This document shows, one piece after another, positions 1 to 8,043 of a stretch of DNA of 64,000 nucleotides (the stretch's first letter is position 1; every line of letters begins with the position of its first letter). The position numbers and the translations under genes are program-made. The stretch comes from Nostoc sp. 106C. GTDB lineage: Bacteria; Cyanobacteriota; Cyanobacteriia; Cyanobacteriales; Nostocaceae. The DNA lies in the NCBI RefSeq assembly GCF_002154725.1, contig NZ_MTAW01000119.1:168821-232820 (forward strand). Direction: 5' to 3'. The notes beneath the pieces are model-generated. The model saw only the letters and a program-made list of their open reading frames with translations. It searched no databases and had not been told where the DNA came from.

Positions 1-248
1 GAGTGCTATCCTAAAAGTCCTATTTTCCCGTTGTCATATTCTCATTAAACATCTTTTATTGAAAATAAATTTATGGGCTGAAACCCTTACTATATCCATG
101 TTTCCAGACTTAACGGGAAAAGTCAGTTAGTGTAGAGGTTATAAGCTGTTACGCAAAAAAATGGGATGGAGCGAGAATCCCCATCCTTAAGAGACTATTG
201 AATTTGTACTGCGGAGTCACCGGGATGAACTGAAGAGAATTGAAATGT
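1..248. other. Intergenic start of window
   Basis: No gene is visible here. The stretch is moderately AT-rich and lies downstream of the M61 peptidase gene, which ends at 249 on the minus strand. A weak inverted pair GGATGG/CCATCC lies around 163-186 and might help termination of that gene, but it lacks a clear U-tract. The left neighbour is outside the window. Confidence 0.4.
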
Positions 249-2030
249 TTAAGCAAGAAGTTTCTGCACGCCTAACCACCCAGCTAAGTTTTCCTGCTGA
301 ACGGAATCAGAATTATGTAATGAAATTACTTGATACCGTATAGCATGTGGCTCTGCTAAAGTTACAGTTACAGAACGGAGTAAATCTTGGTGAAAAACAG
401 CCACTTGAATAGTATCGTTGGGCTGAAAATCTTTTAGGCGATCGCTTAAATTATTTGCTGATACCTTAATGCCATTAATGGCTAGCAACTCATCGCCAGG
501 ATCGATTCCTGCTTGTTGTGCAGGTGAACCCGCCTCAACAAGCTTAATTATTTCCCGTCCATTCTCAGTATTTACTTTTACACCTAAATAAGGTTCTTCT
601 TCTTGCTCTGCTGCTAATTGCAAGCCAAAAGGTGCGAAATATTCATTAAAAGGTAACTCTTCTGTGCTCTCAAGATAACGTTTAAAGAAATCCTTTAAAT
701 CTACTTCCGCGACCGATTCAATTACTGCTTGTAACTCGTCTGGAGTAAAGCCAATTTCTTCTTGTCCGAATTGCGCCCACATTTGCCGCATAACATCATC
801 TAGAGAGCGTTTATTACCATGCTTTGCGCGAATCAACAAATCTAGTAGCAAAGAGACCATTGCTCCTTTCAAATAATAAGAGATTTGGGTATTTCCACTG
901 TTAGCATCTGGACGATAGAGTTTAATCCAAGCATCAAAACTTGACTCAGAAAGTGGTTGTACTTTTCGCCCTGGTGTGGTGAGAAATCTGGTAATTTCTT
1001 TACTCAAATTATTTAAATAAGTCTTGGCATCATAAATACCTGCTCGCAAAGGAATTAGTAAGTCATAGTAACTCGTAGTTCCCTCACAGAACCACAAAGA
1101 AGGTGTATAGTTCTCTTGGTCGTAATCAAAAACTTCCAGAGCTTTAGGACGAATGCGCTTGACGTTCCACAAGTGAAAAAACTCATGAGCCACCAATTGC
1201 ATAAAGCGCTCGTACTTGTCTTGAGCGCGAAATCCAAATCGTTGGTAAATTAAAGAACAGCTATTTTTGTGCTCTAAACCACCATAAGCTTGATGAAATA
1301 AATGTAACAGAAACAGATATCGTTCATAAGGTAAACCCTCAAAGATTTGTGCTTCTACTTGAATTACTTTTTCGATATCAGAAATTAGTTTTTGTGGTTG
1401 AATATTTCCCTGTCCCCAGATTGCTAGTTCATGGGGTTTTCCCAAAACCTCAAAGTGATATAATTGGTGGCTACCAATTTCAAAAGGACTATCAACAAGG
1501 GTGTCAAAATCAGCAGCATAAAAAGTATTGCTTGCGTCAGCATCTACTGGTAGAGCAGTAGTTACCTGCCATTCAGGATATGGGGGTACAATGGTCACGC
1601 GAATTGGTTGCTTTTCCCAACCTGGTATTCTAAAAAATAGTGCCGCACCATTAAAATAGCCGTGAGTGACATCCAAGTGGTTTGTCCGTACCGATAGCTC
1701 ATTTGCAAACACACGGTAACGTATAGTTAATTCTGAAAAATTGCTTTTATCTACCTGCCAATGATTTTTACTTTTTTTCCACCAGCGTAAAGGTTCATCA
1801 GCAGCAAAAGCAGCAAAATCTTGTAAATTTTTAGCGTATTCTCGCACCAAGTAGGAACCAGGCGTCCATACAGGCAATTTTAAATCAACAATCGGTTCTG
1901 GGTAGTTGACAAGCTGCAAAGTTACTTCAAACAGATGTGTTTCTGGTTGAGGCATTGCCACCTGGTAATGTATAGTTGGCAAACGTTCTTGGACGCGGCT
2001 ATCTGGACGAGGCGCTGTTACTTCAGTCAT
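249..2030 (-). CDS. M61 family metallopeptidase with C-terminal PDZ domain
   Basis: This is a 593-residue zinc peptidase of the M61 (glycyl aminopeptidase-like) family. The zinc site HEFFHLWNVKR lies at residues 282-292, preceded by the family's GGLEH at 250-254 and followed by a glutamate in the WFCEGTTSYY motif near 316, the expected third metal ligand. Residues of about 20-200 form the N-terminal beta domain, and about 483-560 form a PDZ domain (YLGVKV at the start, AGIDPGDELLAINGI in the middle). No signal peptide is evident, so a cytoplasmic location is likely. The ATG at 2030 is preceded by AGGA at good spacing. Length and domain order match cyanobacterial members of the family. The gene stands alone, divergent from the small gene at 2644. 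The physiological substrate cannot be told from sequence. Confidence 0.93.
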   Translation of the reverse strand: MTEVTAPRPDSRVQERLPTIHYQVAMPQPETHLFEVTLQLVNYPEPIVDLKLPVWTPGSYLVREYAKNLQDFAAFAADEPLRWWKKSKNHWQVDKSNFSELTIRYRVFANELSVRTNHLDVTHGYFNGAALFFRIPGWEKQPIRVTIVPPYPEWQVTTALPVDADASNTFYAADFDTLVDSPFEIGSHQLYHFEVLGKPHELAIWGQGNIQPQKLISDIEKVIQVEAQIFEGLPYERYLFLLHLFHQAYGGLEHKNSCSLIYQRFGFRAQDKYERFMQLVAHEFFHLWNVKRIRPKALEVFDYDQENYTPSLWFCEGTTSYYDLLIPLRAGIYDAKTYLNNLSKEITRFLTTPGRKVQPLSESSFDAWIKLYRPDANSGNTQISYYLKGAMVSLLLDLLIRAKHGNKRSLDDVMRQMWAQFGQEEIGFTPDELQAVIESVAEVDLKDFFKRYLESTEELPFNEYFAPFGLQLAAEQEEEPYLGVKVNTENGREIIKLVEAGSPAQQAGIDPGDELLAINGIKVSANNLSDRLKDFQPNDTIQVAVFHQDLLRSVTVTLAEPHAIRYQVISLHNSDSVQQENLAGWLGVQKLLA

Positions 2031-2202
2031 CTTGAATCCTAAGTTCTACCACTTCTTCTAAGATACAAGGGTGTGTTAATGCAGTGTAACGCACCATTTA
2101 TAAGCGTGCGTTATGAAGCGAAAATTTATGAAATAGACAAAAAGCTCACTGGTGAGTACGCCTAACACAATAGCAATAAACCGAGAACTCACCAAAAAAG
2201 GG

Positions 2203-2261
2203 AACTGATACCAGAACGGGGAATAGTTCGTTCCTCACTATTCTCCGTTCTGGTATCAGTT
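2203..2261. repeat. Perfect-arm palindrome in the M61 upstream gap
   Basis: An inverted repeat begins AACTGATACCAGAACGG and returns as CCGTTCTGGTATCAGTT, with arms of about 24 bp carrying one mismatch and a short loop. It has the size and form of the small palindromic elements scattered in Nostocales intergenic DNA. It could also serve as a bidirectional terminator between the divergent flanking genes, though neither side has a strong T-run. Confidence 0.6.
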
Positions 2262-2339
2262 TTATCGAAACAGAAGCCAGGAGTCAGGAGTCAGAAGTAC
2301 CTATTCTGTTCTGAGAAATTTCTCACTAGTAAACAAAAA

Positions 2340-2362
2340 GCCCCTGGTTAGTTGCCAGGGGC
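2340..2362 (-). terminator. Rho-independent terminator read on the minus strand, possible sRNA end
   Basis: On the minus strand the 8-bp GC-rich stem GCCCCTGG/CCAGGGGC with a 7-nt loop is followed directly by TTTTTG. No protein gene that could use it lies just upstream on that strand, since the neighbouring gene at 2644 runs the other way. The 2363-2560 stretch could therefore encode a short noncoding RNA. The hairpin and U-tract are seen directly; the RNA is inferred. Confidence 0.5.
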
Positions 2363-2643
2363 GTTCATCTTTATTCCCACTCATGAGGATCGCATTTATC
2401 AGGCTTTGATCAACACCCAGATATGCGATTATTGCATTGAATGTATGTGGTAATTGCAATCTTAAAGTAAATTGGTTGAGTTCAATACAGATTTTGAAGG
2501 AGTAAGTCCTAAATACTTTTCGCTTATGGCAAAATTTCGCCAACAACCAATGTTCGTAGGTAGATTCCAGAGAAATGCTATGAGAACCGCTATGCGCCCT
2601 AGGTTAAGTGATATTATTTCCCGCAAACTACATTTCACATCAC

Positions 2644-2940
2644 ATGAGCGCGATTAGATATGTGACTTTACTACTATTGATACTCTCATTCTCTGTAGCG
2701 CTTCCGGCGGCTGCATCTGTATGCAGAAACTACAATGGTCATCATATATGCATTCTCAGTATCCAACGTAGCGCTAAAAATTATTGGGAATACAGAGTTG
2801 CCATGAGTGTAGATGGTATAAAAGAACCTATCAAAGTCTATAACTGCCGTTCTCAAGTGCAGATTCAACAAAATGGGACTGTTGTGCCATTTCAATACAA
2901 AGACCCCGGTGAATTGATATGCGGTTTATTCAAGAAGTAG
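2644..2940 (+). CDS. Small secreted protein of unknown function
   Basis: I do not recognise this 98-residue protein. From the ATG at 2644 it begins with a typical signal peptide: MSAIRY, a hydrophobic core of leucines and valines, and a likely AAAS cleavage site near residue 24. The mature part of about 74 residues has four cysteines (in VCRNYNGHHIC, YNCRS and LICGL), suggesting two disulfides and a periplasmic or extracellular fold. An upstream in-frame ATG at 2608 would place 12 residues before the signal peptide and is less likely. No operon partner is present. Confidence 0.6.
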   Translation: MSAIRYVTLLLLILSFSVALPAAASVCRNYNGHHICILSIQRSAKNYWEYRVAMSVDGIKEPIKVYNCRSQVQIQQNGTVVPFQYKDPGELICGLFKK

Positions 2941-3182
2941 AATTCATCTTTTCTGCGCGGTAAACACACACCAGATGACAAAGACCGTAAATCCTAAATA
3001 TGCAGATACAGTTAGCCATTCTTGCCAGTTACTAAATAGGCTTAGTTGTGGGGTCTCAAAAATCAATATATTAATCATGAGCGATCGCACTGAAGCGTAA
3101 CTAGCAACTTTATCATAAAACTTCTTCGTGCTTGGCGCGTCAGTTGTTAGTTGCTAGCCCAGATAATTTTGAAAAATCTGAC

Positions 3183-3875
3183 TTAGTTGACTTCCACACT
3201 CACTATAGTGACTTTTGCTTTGGCAGATGTGGTATTGTCACCTAAAAAAAGCAAATTAGGTGTAGTGTAAGGATTTTTATATCCCGGTGGTGGGGTAAAG
3301 CCTGTATATTGTCGCAGCTTACCTTGAAGAATGGGGACGACAATTCCATTGACGAACAGCTGATAGTTACCATCCTTGACGGCTAGCTTATATATTTGCA
3401 GTGAAGCTTTTGTGTTATAAACCGCATTTTCGCCACGGGTAAAGCCAGCATTCTGTGCCCAAATGCTATTTTCCCAGAAACCTAATTCTATACCGTAGGG
3501 TTGCTGTTCATTAGCCAACTTGTTGCTCATCGCCATCATACTGAAGCCAGCACGATTATCGGAACTGTGGCTTTCAGAATTAAGTTGCACTCTAAAACTG
3601 ATGGTGTAACCTCTGCTGCGATCTAAAGTCAGCGGAGATTGACGAAAATAACCTGCATAATTGGTGTTAGTACCGCTGGTATCGAGAATCGTACCATTAG
3701 TTGTGGCGATCGCAGAAGGCGCAGGAGATGCTGCACTCCAAAGATACATCCATCCTTGTTGAGCTAGTGTTTGGCTGGGAATTGATAAGCCGTTATACAG
3801 TAAAGCCGCACTGGCAGCGTTGGTTCCCATCAGCAAGACAAAGCCAGCAGTCACAGCAGCTAGAGATGTTTTCAT
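3183..3875 (-). CDS. Secreted beta-rich protein, LamG/concanavalin-like fold suspected
   Basis: This 230-residue protein starts with a clear signal peptide (MKTSLAAVTAGFVLLMGTNA, then an ASA cleavage site near residue 23). The mature part is rich in alternating polar and hydrophobic strands. It carries stretches such as YTISFRVQL, GIELGFWENSIWAQN and YQLFVNGIVV, which resemble the jelly-roll repeats of LamG or concanavalin-like extracellular domains. There is no PEP-CTERM tail or membrane anchor, so it is probably released to the periplasm or outside. It is monocistronic. The fold is suggested by composition and strand pattern only, and the function is unknown. Confidence 0.65.
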   Translation of the reverse strand: MKTSLAAVTAGFVLLMGTNAASAALLYNGLSIPSQTLAQQGWMYLWSAASPAPSAIATTNGTILDTSGTNTNYAGYFRQSPLTLDRSRGYTISFRVQLNSESHSSDNRAGFSMMAMSNKLANEQQPYGIELGFWENSIWAQNAGFTRGENAVYNTKASLQIYKLAVKDGNYQLFVNGIVVPILQGKLRQYTGFTPPPGYKNPYTTPNLLFLGDNTTSAKAKVTIVSVEVN

Positions 3876-4059
3876 TGATTCTTAATTACAAAGGTATTAT
3901 TTTGAAGTTACGGTAGTGCTATCCCTGAAAAGACACGCTTCAAATTATACCTGTAATCAAGGGTTTTTCTCACGCAGAGGCGCAGCGAAAAATTCCTCGA
4001 AGCCGGGTTTCCCGGCGTAGGAAATTTTTCAACACAGAGACACAAAGAAAGATATCAAG

Positions 4060-5631
4060 TTAAATTACAAAAGGGTCAAGTTGGCTACTGAACCAATATT
4101 CACCCACCCGCTCTGCTACCAGTGGTCTGACGGTAAACTTAGGTGGACGGCCCTCATGCACATCAATCCGCACGCATGAATAAGAAAGTTGCTTTTGAAA
4201 AGCATAATCTTTGCGACCCACATAGAGTAGTGAATCTGCAACTTTGCGAGTTGGACTACCAGGAATCTCAGTAAACGTTTCCAGTAATTCAGTTCCCTCT
4301 GTCCGCTGACGGCGAGGACGACGACCACTGCCACCAGAGATAATATAGTTGATGTGAGAATCAGCATAACCAGTATCAACGGTGCGGAGATATTCTAGAC
4401 AGTGGGCGTGGCCGCTAAGAACTAAATCTACTATGGGACGGTCTTGAATTTGAGAACCAAGGTTTTTCGCTACTTGTTCAAAAACCCACCGCAAACGGTG
4501 ACGTACTGCTAAGGTTTGTGCTTGCTGCCACTTGGTTGCTTCTGTAACGTAGGGGGGATGGTGGAGATAGATAATCCTTCCGCGCACCTCGGAGTTATGC
4601 CAAGATTCAATCAGCCTGTTACGCAGCCATTCTAGTTGTTCAAAGTCAATAGTCGCTGGTGTATGGGATGCTAGTTGTTTTTCGATGTCGATTTTGACTT
4701 CATTAATTTGGTCTAATTTGGCACTGAGGTCATCGAGTTGTTCCGCATCATCAGGGTTATCTGGATTGAGGCGATCGCTTATTGCTAAAATCTGCACTTC
4801 TTCGCGATCTATCTCATGGCGGCGCTTTTCCAATTCTCGGCGGTAAATTCCTCCTGCTTGTGTTGTCGGTAAAGGCGAAGGTTCGTTAAAGGTATTGGAA
4901 TCGAGAGCGAAAAAATCTATACCACCGTACCTAAAAGTGTAATAGCGGTTGGGTAAACGAGTAAAAATTCCTGGTTCGTAGCGCAAACATCGCCCTGTAT
5001 TAGTTTTTGCGGTATAGTGACTGTCTAAATGCTCCTTTAACTCCTCTGGAGAAGCGATTTCTGCGAGATAATCGAGAAACGCCCTTGAGTAGGCATCGCC
5101 TTGATTGGAACCATGCCAGCCAATTTCAAAATCTTTGTAGCGTAGCATCCGCCGCAGCCGCAGCGTACTTCCTGTCAGCAGACGATACATCAAAGGAACA
5201 TCGTAATAATCATGATTGCCTAACACTGGTAGGAAGGGTAGATTAAACACCATGCGATCATAGGCAATATTTTGCGGATTTTCCCCACCTACCATAAATT
5301 CTCGGTAAGGTTCGATAAAGTTTGTCGGGTAATACTCATGGGAACCCACCACATAAATGACATCCCCCGTGTGTAACACCAAACTGCATTCATCTTTGTG
5401 GGCAAGCATGAGTTCAGCAACTTGGCGTTGCGGATGGTGTCCGTAATGGGACTTTGTACCACTATCACCGATGACCATAAAAGAGAATTCTGAACGATCA
5501 TTTTTGCGATCGTCTATGACCATACTCGTTTGGTCGATTCCCCCTTGCACAATATTGGGATGCAGCCACCGCACTCTTTCCTGCATCTTGTGGATTTTTA
5601 CAGGAATTGGCGGTTCGGATATCAATCTCAT
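4060..5631 (-). CDS. Calcineurin-like metallophosphoesterase
   Basis: This 523-residue protein carries the full set of binuclear metallophosphoesterase motifs: GDSG (Asp56), GDVIY (Asp90), GNHDYYD (Asn139-His140), a late HHPPY, and SGHAH near the C-terminal third. It is longer than the core fold because of an insertion of charged helix around residues 265-320 (rich in E, R, K, D and L), which probably forms a coiled coil. No signal peptide or membrane segment is visible, so it is likely cytoplasmic. The substrate could be a phosphomonoester, diester or nucleotide. The ATG at 5631 lies in a run of TTTGTCA heptamers, so its leader is repeat-derived. It lies downstream of and parallel to the ABC transporter gene, separated by a 306-bp repeat region. 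Confidence 0.85.
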   Translation of the reverse strand: MRLISEPPIPVKIHKMQERVRWLHPNIVQGGIDQTSMVIDDRKNDRSEFSFMVIGDSGTKSHYGHHPQRQVAELMLAHKDECSLVLHTGDVIYVVGSHEYYPTNFIEPYREFMVGGENPQNIAYDRMVFNLPFLPVLGNHDYYDVPLMYRLLTGSTLRLRRMLRYKDFEIGWHGSNQGDAYSRAFLDYLAEIASPEELKEHLDSHYTAKTNTGRCLRYEPGIFTRLPNRYYTFRYGGIDFFALDSNTFNEPSPLPTTQAGGIYRRELEKRRHEIDREEVQILAISDRLNPDNPDDAEQLDDLSAKLDQINEVKIDIEKQLASHTPATIDFEQLEWLRNRLIESWHNSEVRGRIIYLHHPPYVTEATKWQQAQTLAVRHRLRWVFEQVAKNLGSQIQDRPIVDLVLSGHAHCLEYLRTVDTGYADSHINYIISGGSGRRPRRQRTEGTELLETFTEIPGSPTRKVADSLLYVGRKDYAFQKQLSYSCVRIDVHEGRPPKFTVRPLVAERVGEYWFSSQLDPFVI

Positions 5632-5667
5632 TTGTCATTTGTCCTTTGTCATTTGTCATTTGTCATT
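5629..5667. repeat. TTTGTCA heptamer short tandem repeats
   Basis: About five copies of the heptamer TTTGTCA or one-base variants run from the start codon of the metallophosphoesterase gene outward. Such heptanucleotide STRRs are characteristic of heterocystous cyanobacteria. On the minus strand they read as ACAAATG units, so the gene's ATG is itself the last unit. Confidence 0.85.
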
Positions 5668-5697
5668 GGGCATGGGGCATTGGGCATTGGTCAAAAG

Positions 5698-5905
5698 TTA
5701 TAGGCTTAAAGGTGCAACTTTCGACATCAAAGATGCAATGTTTATGTTCAAGGAGGCAATTTCCGACATCAAAGGTGCAACGTTCAGCTTCAAAGGTGCA
5801 ATTTCCGACATCAAAGCCGTAACGTTCAGCTTCAAAGGCACAACTTCCGACATCAAAGCTGCAACGTTCAGGTTTAAAGGCACAATTGACCCGTTCAAAA
5901 CACAA
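5698..5905. repeat. Degenerate 21/42-bp tandem repeat array
   Basis: The array is made of 42-bp units, each of two related 21-bp halves (pattern ATCAAAGGTGCAACGTTC, then TTCAAAGGTGCAATTTCC). About four and a half units are present and all reading frames stay largely open. Read on the plus strand it gives heptads such as DIKGATF and SFKGAIS. Read on the minus strand it gives VAALMSE and VPLKLN heptads with hydrophobic a/d-like positions. It fills the gap between the ABC transporter stop and the metallophosphoesterase start. No ribosome-binding site supports translation, and I treat it as noncoding. Confidence 0.75.
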
Positions 5906-5937
5906 CCTCCACAATCAAAAGCCCAATGCCCCATGTC

Positions 5938-7758
5938 CTACTGATAACCCGCCGCTTGCAACAGGAACAACCTGGCATATTGTCCTCCAGCTTCCAATAA
6001 TTCTTCGTGAGTTCCCTGTTCTATAACTTTCCCGGCTTCGATCACCATGATTTTATCTGCCATGCGTACTGTCGAAAAGCGGTGGGAAATTAAGAATACC
6101 ATCTGATTTTGGGTAACGGCGCGAAAATGATTGAAGATGTCAAACTCAGCTTGAGCATCCATTGCTGATGTTGGTTCGTCTAATACTAAAATATCTGCCC
6201 TAGTTCGCATAAAAGCACGAGAGAGGGCGATTTTCTGCCATTGTCCCCCAGAAAGTTCCTGTCCTCCCTTGAACCAACGGCCAAGTTGAGTCTGAAAGTT
6301 ATCAGGTAATTCGTTAATAAAAGGTTCCGCCATGCCTTTTTGGGCAGCATTTTGCCAGCGATTTGTATCTTCTAAATACTGGACATCACCAACGCCAATA
6401 TTTTCCCCGACAGTGAATTGGTAGCGAACAAAGTTCTGAAAAATCACACCAATGCGCTGGCGCAGTACTTCTATATCCCATTCTTGCAAATCCACACCAT
6501 CAAGGAAAATCCTCCCGGAGTTGGGGGTGTAAAGTCGGGTGAGTAATTTGATTAAAGTCGTCTTACCGGAACCATTTTCACCCACAATCGCCAGTTTTTC
6601 TCCTGGTTTTAAATGTAGAGAAATATTGTTCAATGCAGGTTTTGAGCTTCCTGGGTAAGTAAACGAGACATTTTCAAACCGAATCCCATCTCGGGGATTT
6701 ACACCTTTGGTAGCTGTACCCCAAGGCTGTGGTGCTTCTTCTTCGAGGAAGTCGTAAAGATTGGAAAGATAAAGGTTATCCTCGTACATCCCCCCAATGG
6801 AAGTTAGGGCACCGGAAAAGGTAGACTGTCCCTGGCGAAATACAGTGAGATACATCGTCATATCCCCCAAGGAAATCCTACCCAACACCGCTTCTATAAC
6901 AATCCAAGCGTATGCTAAGTAAAATGCTGCGGTACTTACCAAACTCAGGAGATATCCCCAAAGTCCCCGCCGCAAAGTTAAGTCACGGTCTTCGCCGTAA
7001 AGTTGATCGAAAATATCGCGATAACGCCTCAGCAGCATTCCTCCGAGTTGATAGAGTTTGACTTCTGTGACAAAGTCTTCTCTTGCCAAGAGATTTTCTA
7101 AATAATGCTGTTGGCGAGTTTCTGGCGCACGCCAACTAAACAGGCGAAAGGCTTGACCAGCAAATTTCGTTTCGGCAATGAATGCAGGCATAGCTGCTAC
7201 AATTAGCACAATCAACGCCCACACAGAGAACTTCACTAGCAAAATGCCGTAAGTTACAAGTGAAAGGGCACTTTGCACTAACCCAAAAGTGCGGGTTACC
7301 AAAGAAAGCGGACGCACTGATGCTTCACGTCGCGCATTCAGAAGTTTGTCATAAAATTCCGAGTCTTCAAAATGCGTCAGATCCAGTGTCAGCGCTTTTT
7401 CTAAGATAAGTACATTCACTCGCTGACCTAGTAGCACCCGTAACAAAGACTGACAGACAGTTAGACCTCGCTGACTACCTGCCAATAACATGACAGCGAT
7501 CGCTTCTAATCCTACATACAATAAAGGGCGCGTAATGTTATTATCTGCACCAGCTTGCGATGCCAATACCACCGCATCCACAATTAACTTACCAATGTAG
7601 GCGATCGCTGCTGGTAACAGACCAGCCACTAAAGTTAAAGTAGCAAGAATAATAGTTAAACTACGGCTAGTAGTCCACACCAAGCCAATAGCGCGTCCAC
7701 TGTAACGGAAAATAGAGAGTGATTGTCGCAGAGTGTTGCGTTTCTTTTTAGTCTTCAT
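5938..7758 (-). CDS. ABC transporter, fused permease and ATPase (exporter half-transporter)
   Basis: This protein of about 606 residues has an N-terminal six-helix exporter membrane domain followed by a nucleotide-binding domain. The latter has Walker A GENGSGKTT, a Q-loop in IGVIFQNF, signature LSGGQWQKIALSRA, Walker B ILVLDEPTSAMD and H-loop ISHRFST. The half-transporter layout implies a homodimer, or a partner elsewhere, in the cytoplasmic membrane. The ATG at 7758 (MKTKKKR) is preferred over the further-upstream start at 7815, because it gives the usual short basic N-terminus before the first membrane helix. It resembles the multidrug/lipid exporter (MsbA/LmrA-like) class. The cargo is not predictable and no peptidase domain is present. 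The metallophosphoesterase gene follows on the same strand. Confidence 0.9.
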   Translation of the reverse strand: MKTKKKRNTLRQSLSIFRYSGRAIGLVWTTSRSLTIILATLTLVAGLLPAAIAYIGKLIVDAVVLASQAGADNNITRPLLYVGLEAIAVMLLAGSQRGLTVCQSLLRVLLGQRVNVLILEKALTLDLTHFEDSEFYDKLLNARREASVRPLSLVTRTFGLVQSALSLVTYGILLVKFSVWALIVLIVAAMPAFIAETKFAGQAFRLFSWRAPETRQQHYLENLLAREDFVTEVKLYQLGGMLLRRYRDIFDQLYGEDRDLTLRRGLWGYLLSLVSTAAFYLAYAWIVIEAVLGRISLGDMTMYLTVFRQGQSTFSGALTSIGGMYEDNLYLSNLYDFLEEEAPQPWGTATKGVNPRDGIRFENVSFTYPGSSKPALNNISLHLKPGEKLAIVGENGSGKTTLIKLLTRLYTPNSGRIFLDGVDLQEWDIEVLRQRIGVIFQNFVRYQFTVGENIGVGDVQYLEDTNRWQNAAQKGMAEPFINELPDNFQTQLGRWFKGGQELSGGQWQKIALSRAFMRTRADILVLDEPTSAMDAQAEFDIFNHFRAVTQNQMVFLISHRFSTVRMADKIMVIEAGKVIEQGTHEELLEAGGQYARLFLLQAAGYQ

Positions 7759-7837
7759 TATTCTTTTTATAGCGTGGAAACACCGCCCTGCGATCGCCTG
7801 CCAATATCGACACAATAATCACGCCGACACCCCAGAA

Positions 7838-7868
7838 GGGTGTGTTATGCCTTTGGCTAACGCACTGC
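7838..7868. repeat. Dispersed repeat with GGGTGTGTTATGCC...GCTAACGCA
   Basis: The string AGGGTGTGTTATGCC followed by GGCTAACGCA also occurs at 11390-11415 inside a coding sequence, and in looser form near 2070-2092. This is a dispersed palindrome-type element (the core GCGTTA returns as TAACGC), common in Nostocales intergenic DNA. Confidence 0.65.
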
Positions 7869-7943
7869 ATTTAAACCAAGCGATTCAGATCGCATCGCCA
7901 TCTTTCCACAACAGCGATATCTAAAACAAGCTGATGGGCTGCG

Positions 7944-7976
7944 AGATCCCCGACTTCTTCAAGAAGTCGGGGATCT
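7944..7976. repeat. Perfect 16-bp-arm palindrome
   Basis: AGATCCCCGACTTCTT and its exact reverse complement are separated by one base. It lies 67 bp upstream of the HEAT/NTPase gene. This very common cyanobacterial repetitive palindrome could form a strong hairpin in either transcript, but there is no U-tract typical of an intrinsic terminator. Confidence 0.8.
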
Positions 7977-8043
7977 AAATCTTGACTTTCGCCTGGCAAA
8001 TCGCACTGCTACACTAATAAACAATATTGCGGTATTACTGGGT

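Noticed and set aside
2301..2546. 81-codon minus-strand ORF
   Set aside because: It runs through a terminator hairpin and into a GGAGTCA-type repeat, and has no similarity I recognise.
5698..5934. Minus-strand 78-codon ORF with hydrophobic heptads between the ABC transporter and metallophosphoesterase genes
   Set aside because: It starts in a GGGCATTGGGCAT-type repeat and has no ribosome-binding site. The heptads follow from the 21-bp DNA period. Kept as a repeat, with the coding option mentioned in the findings.
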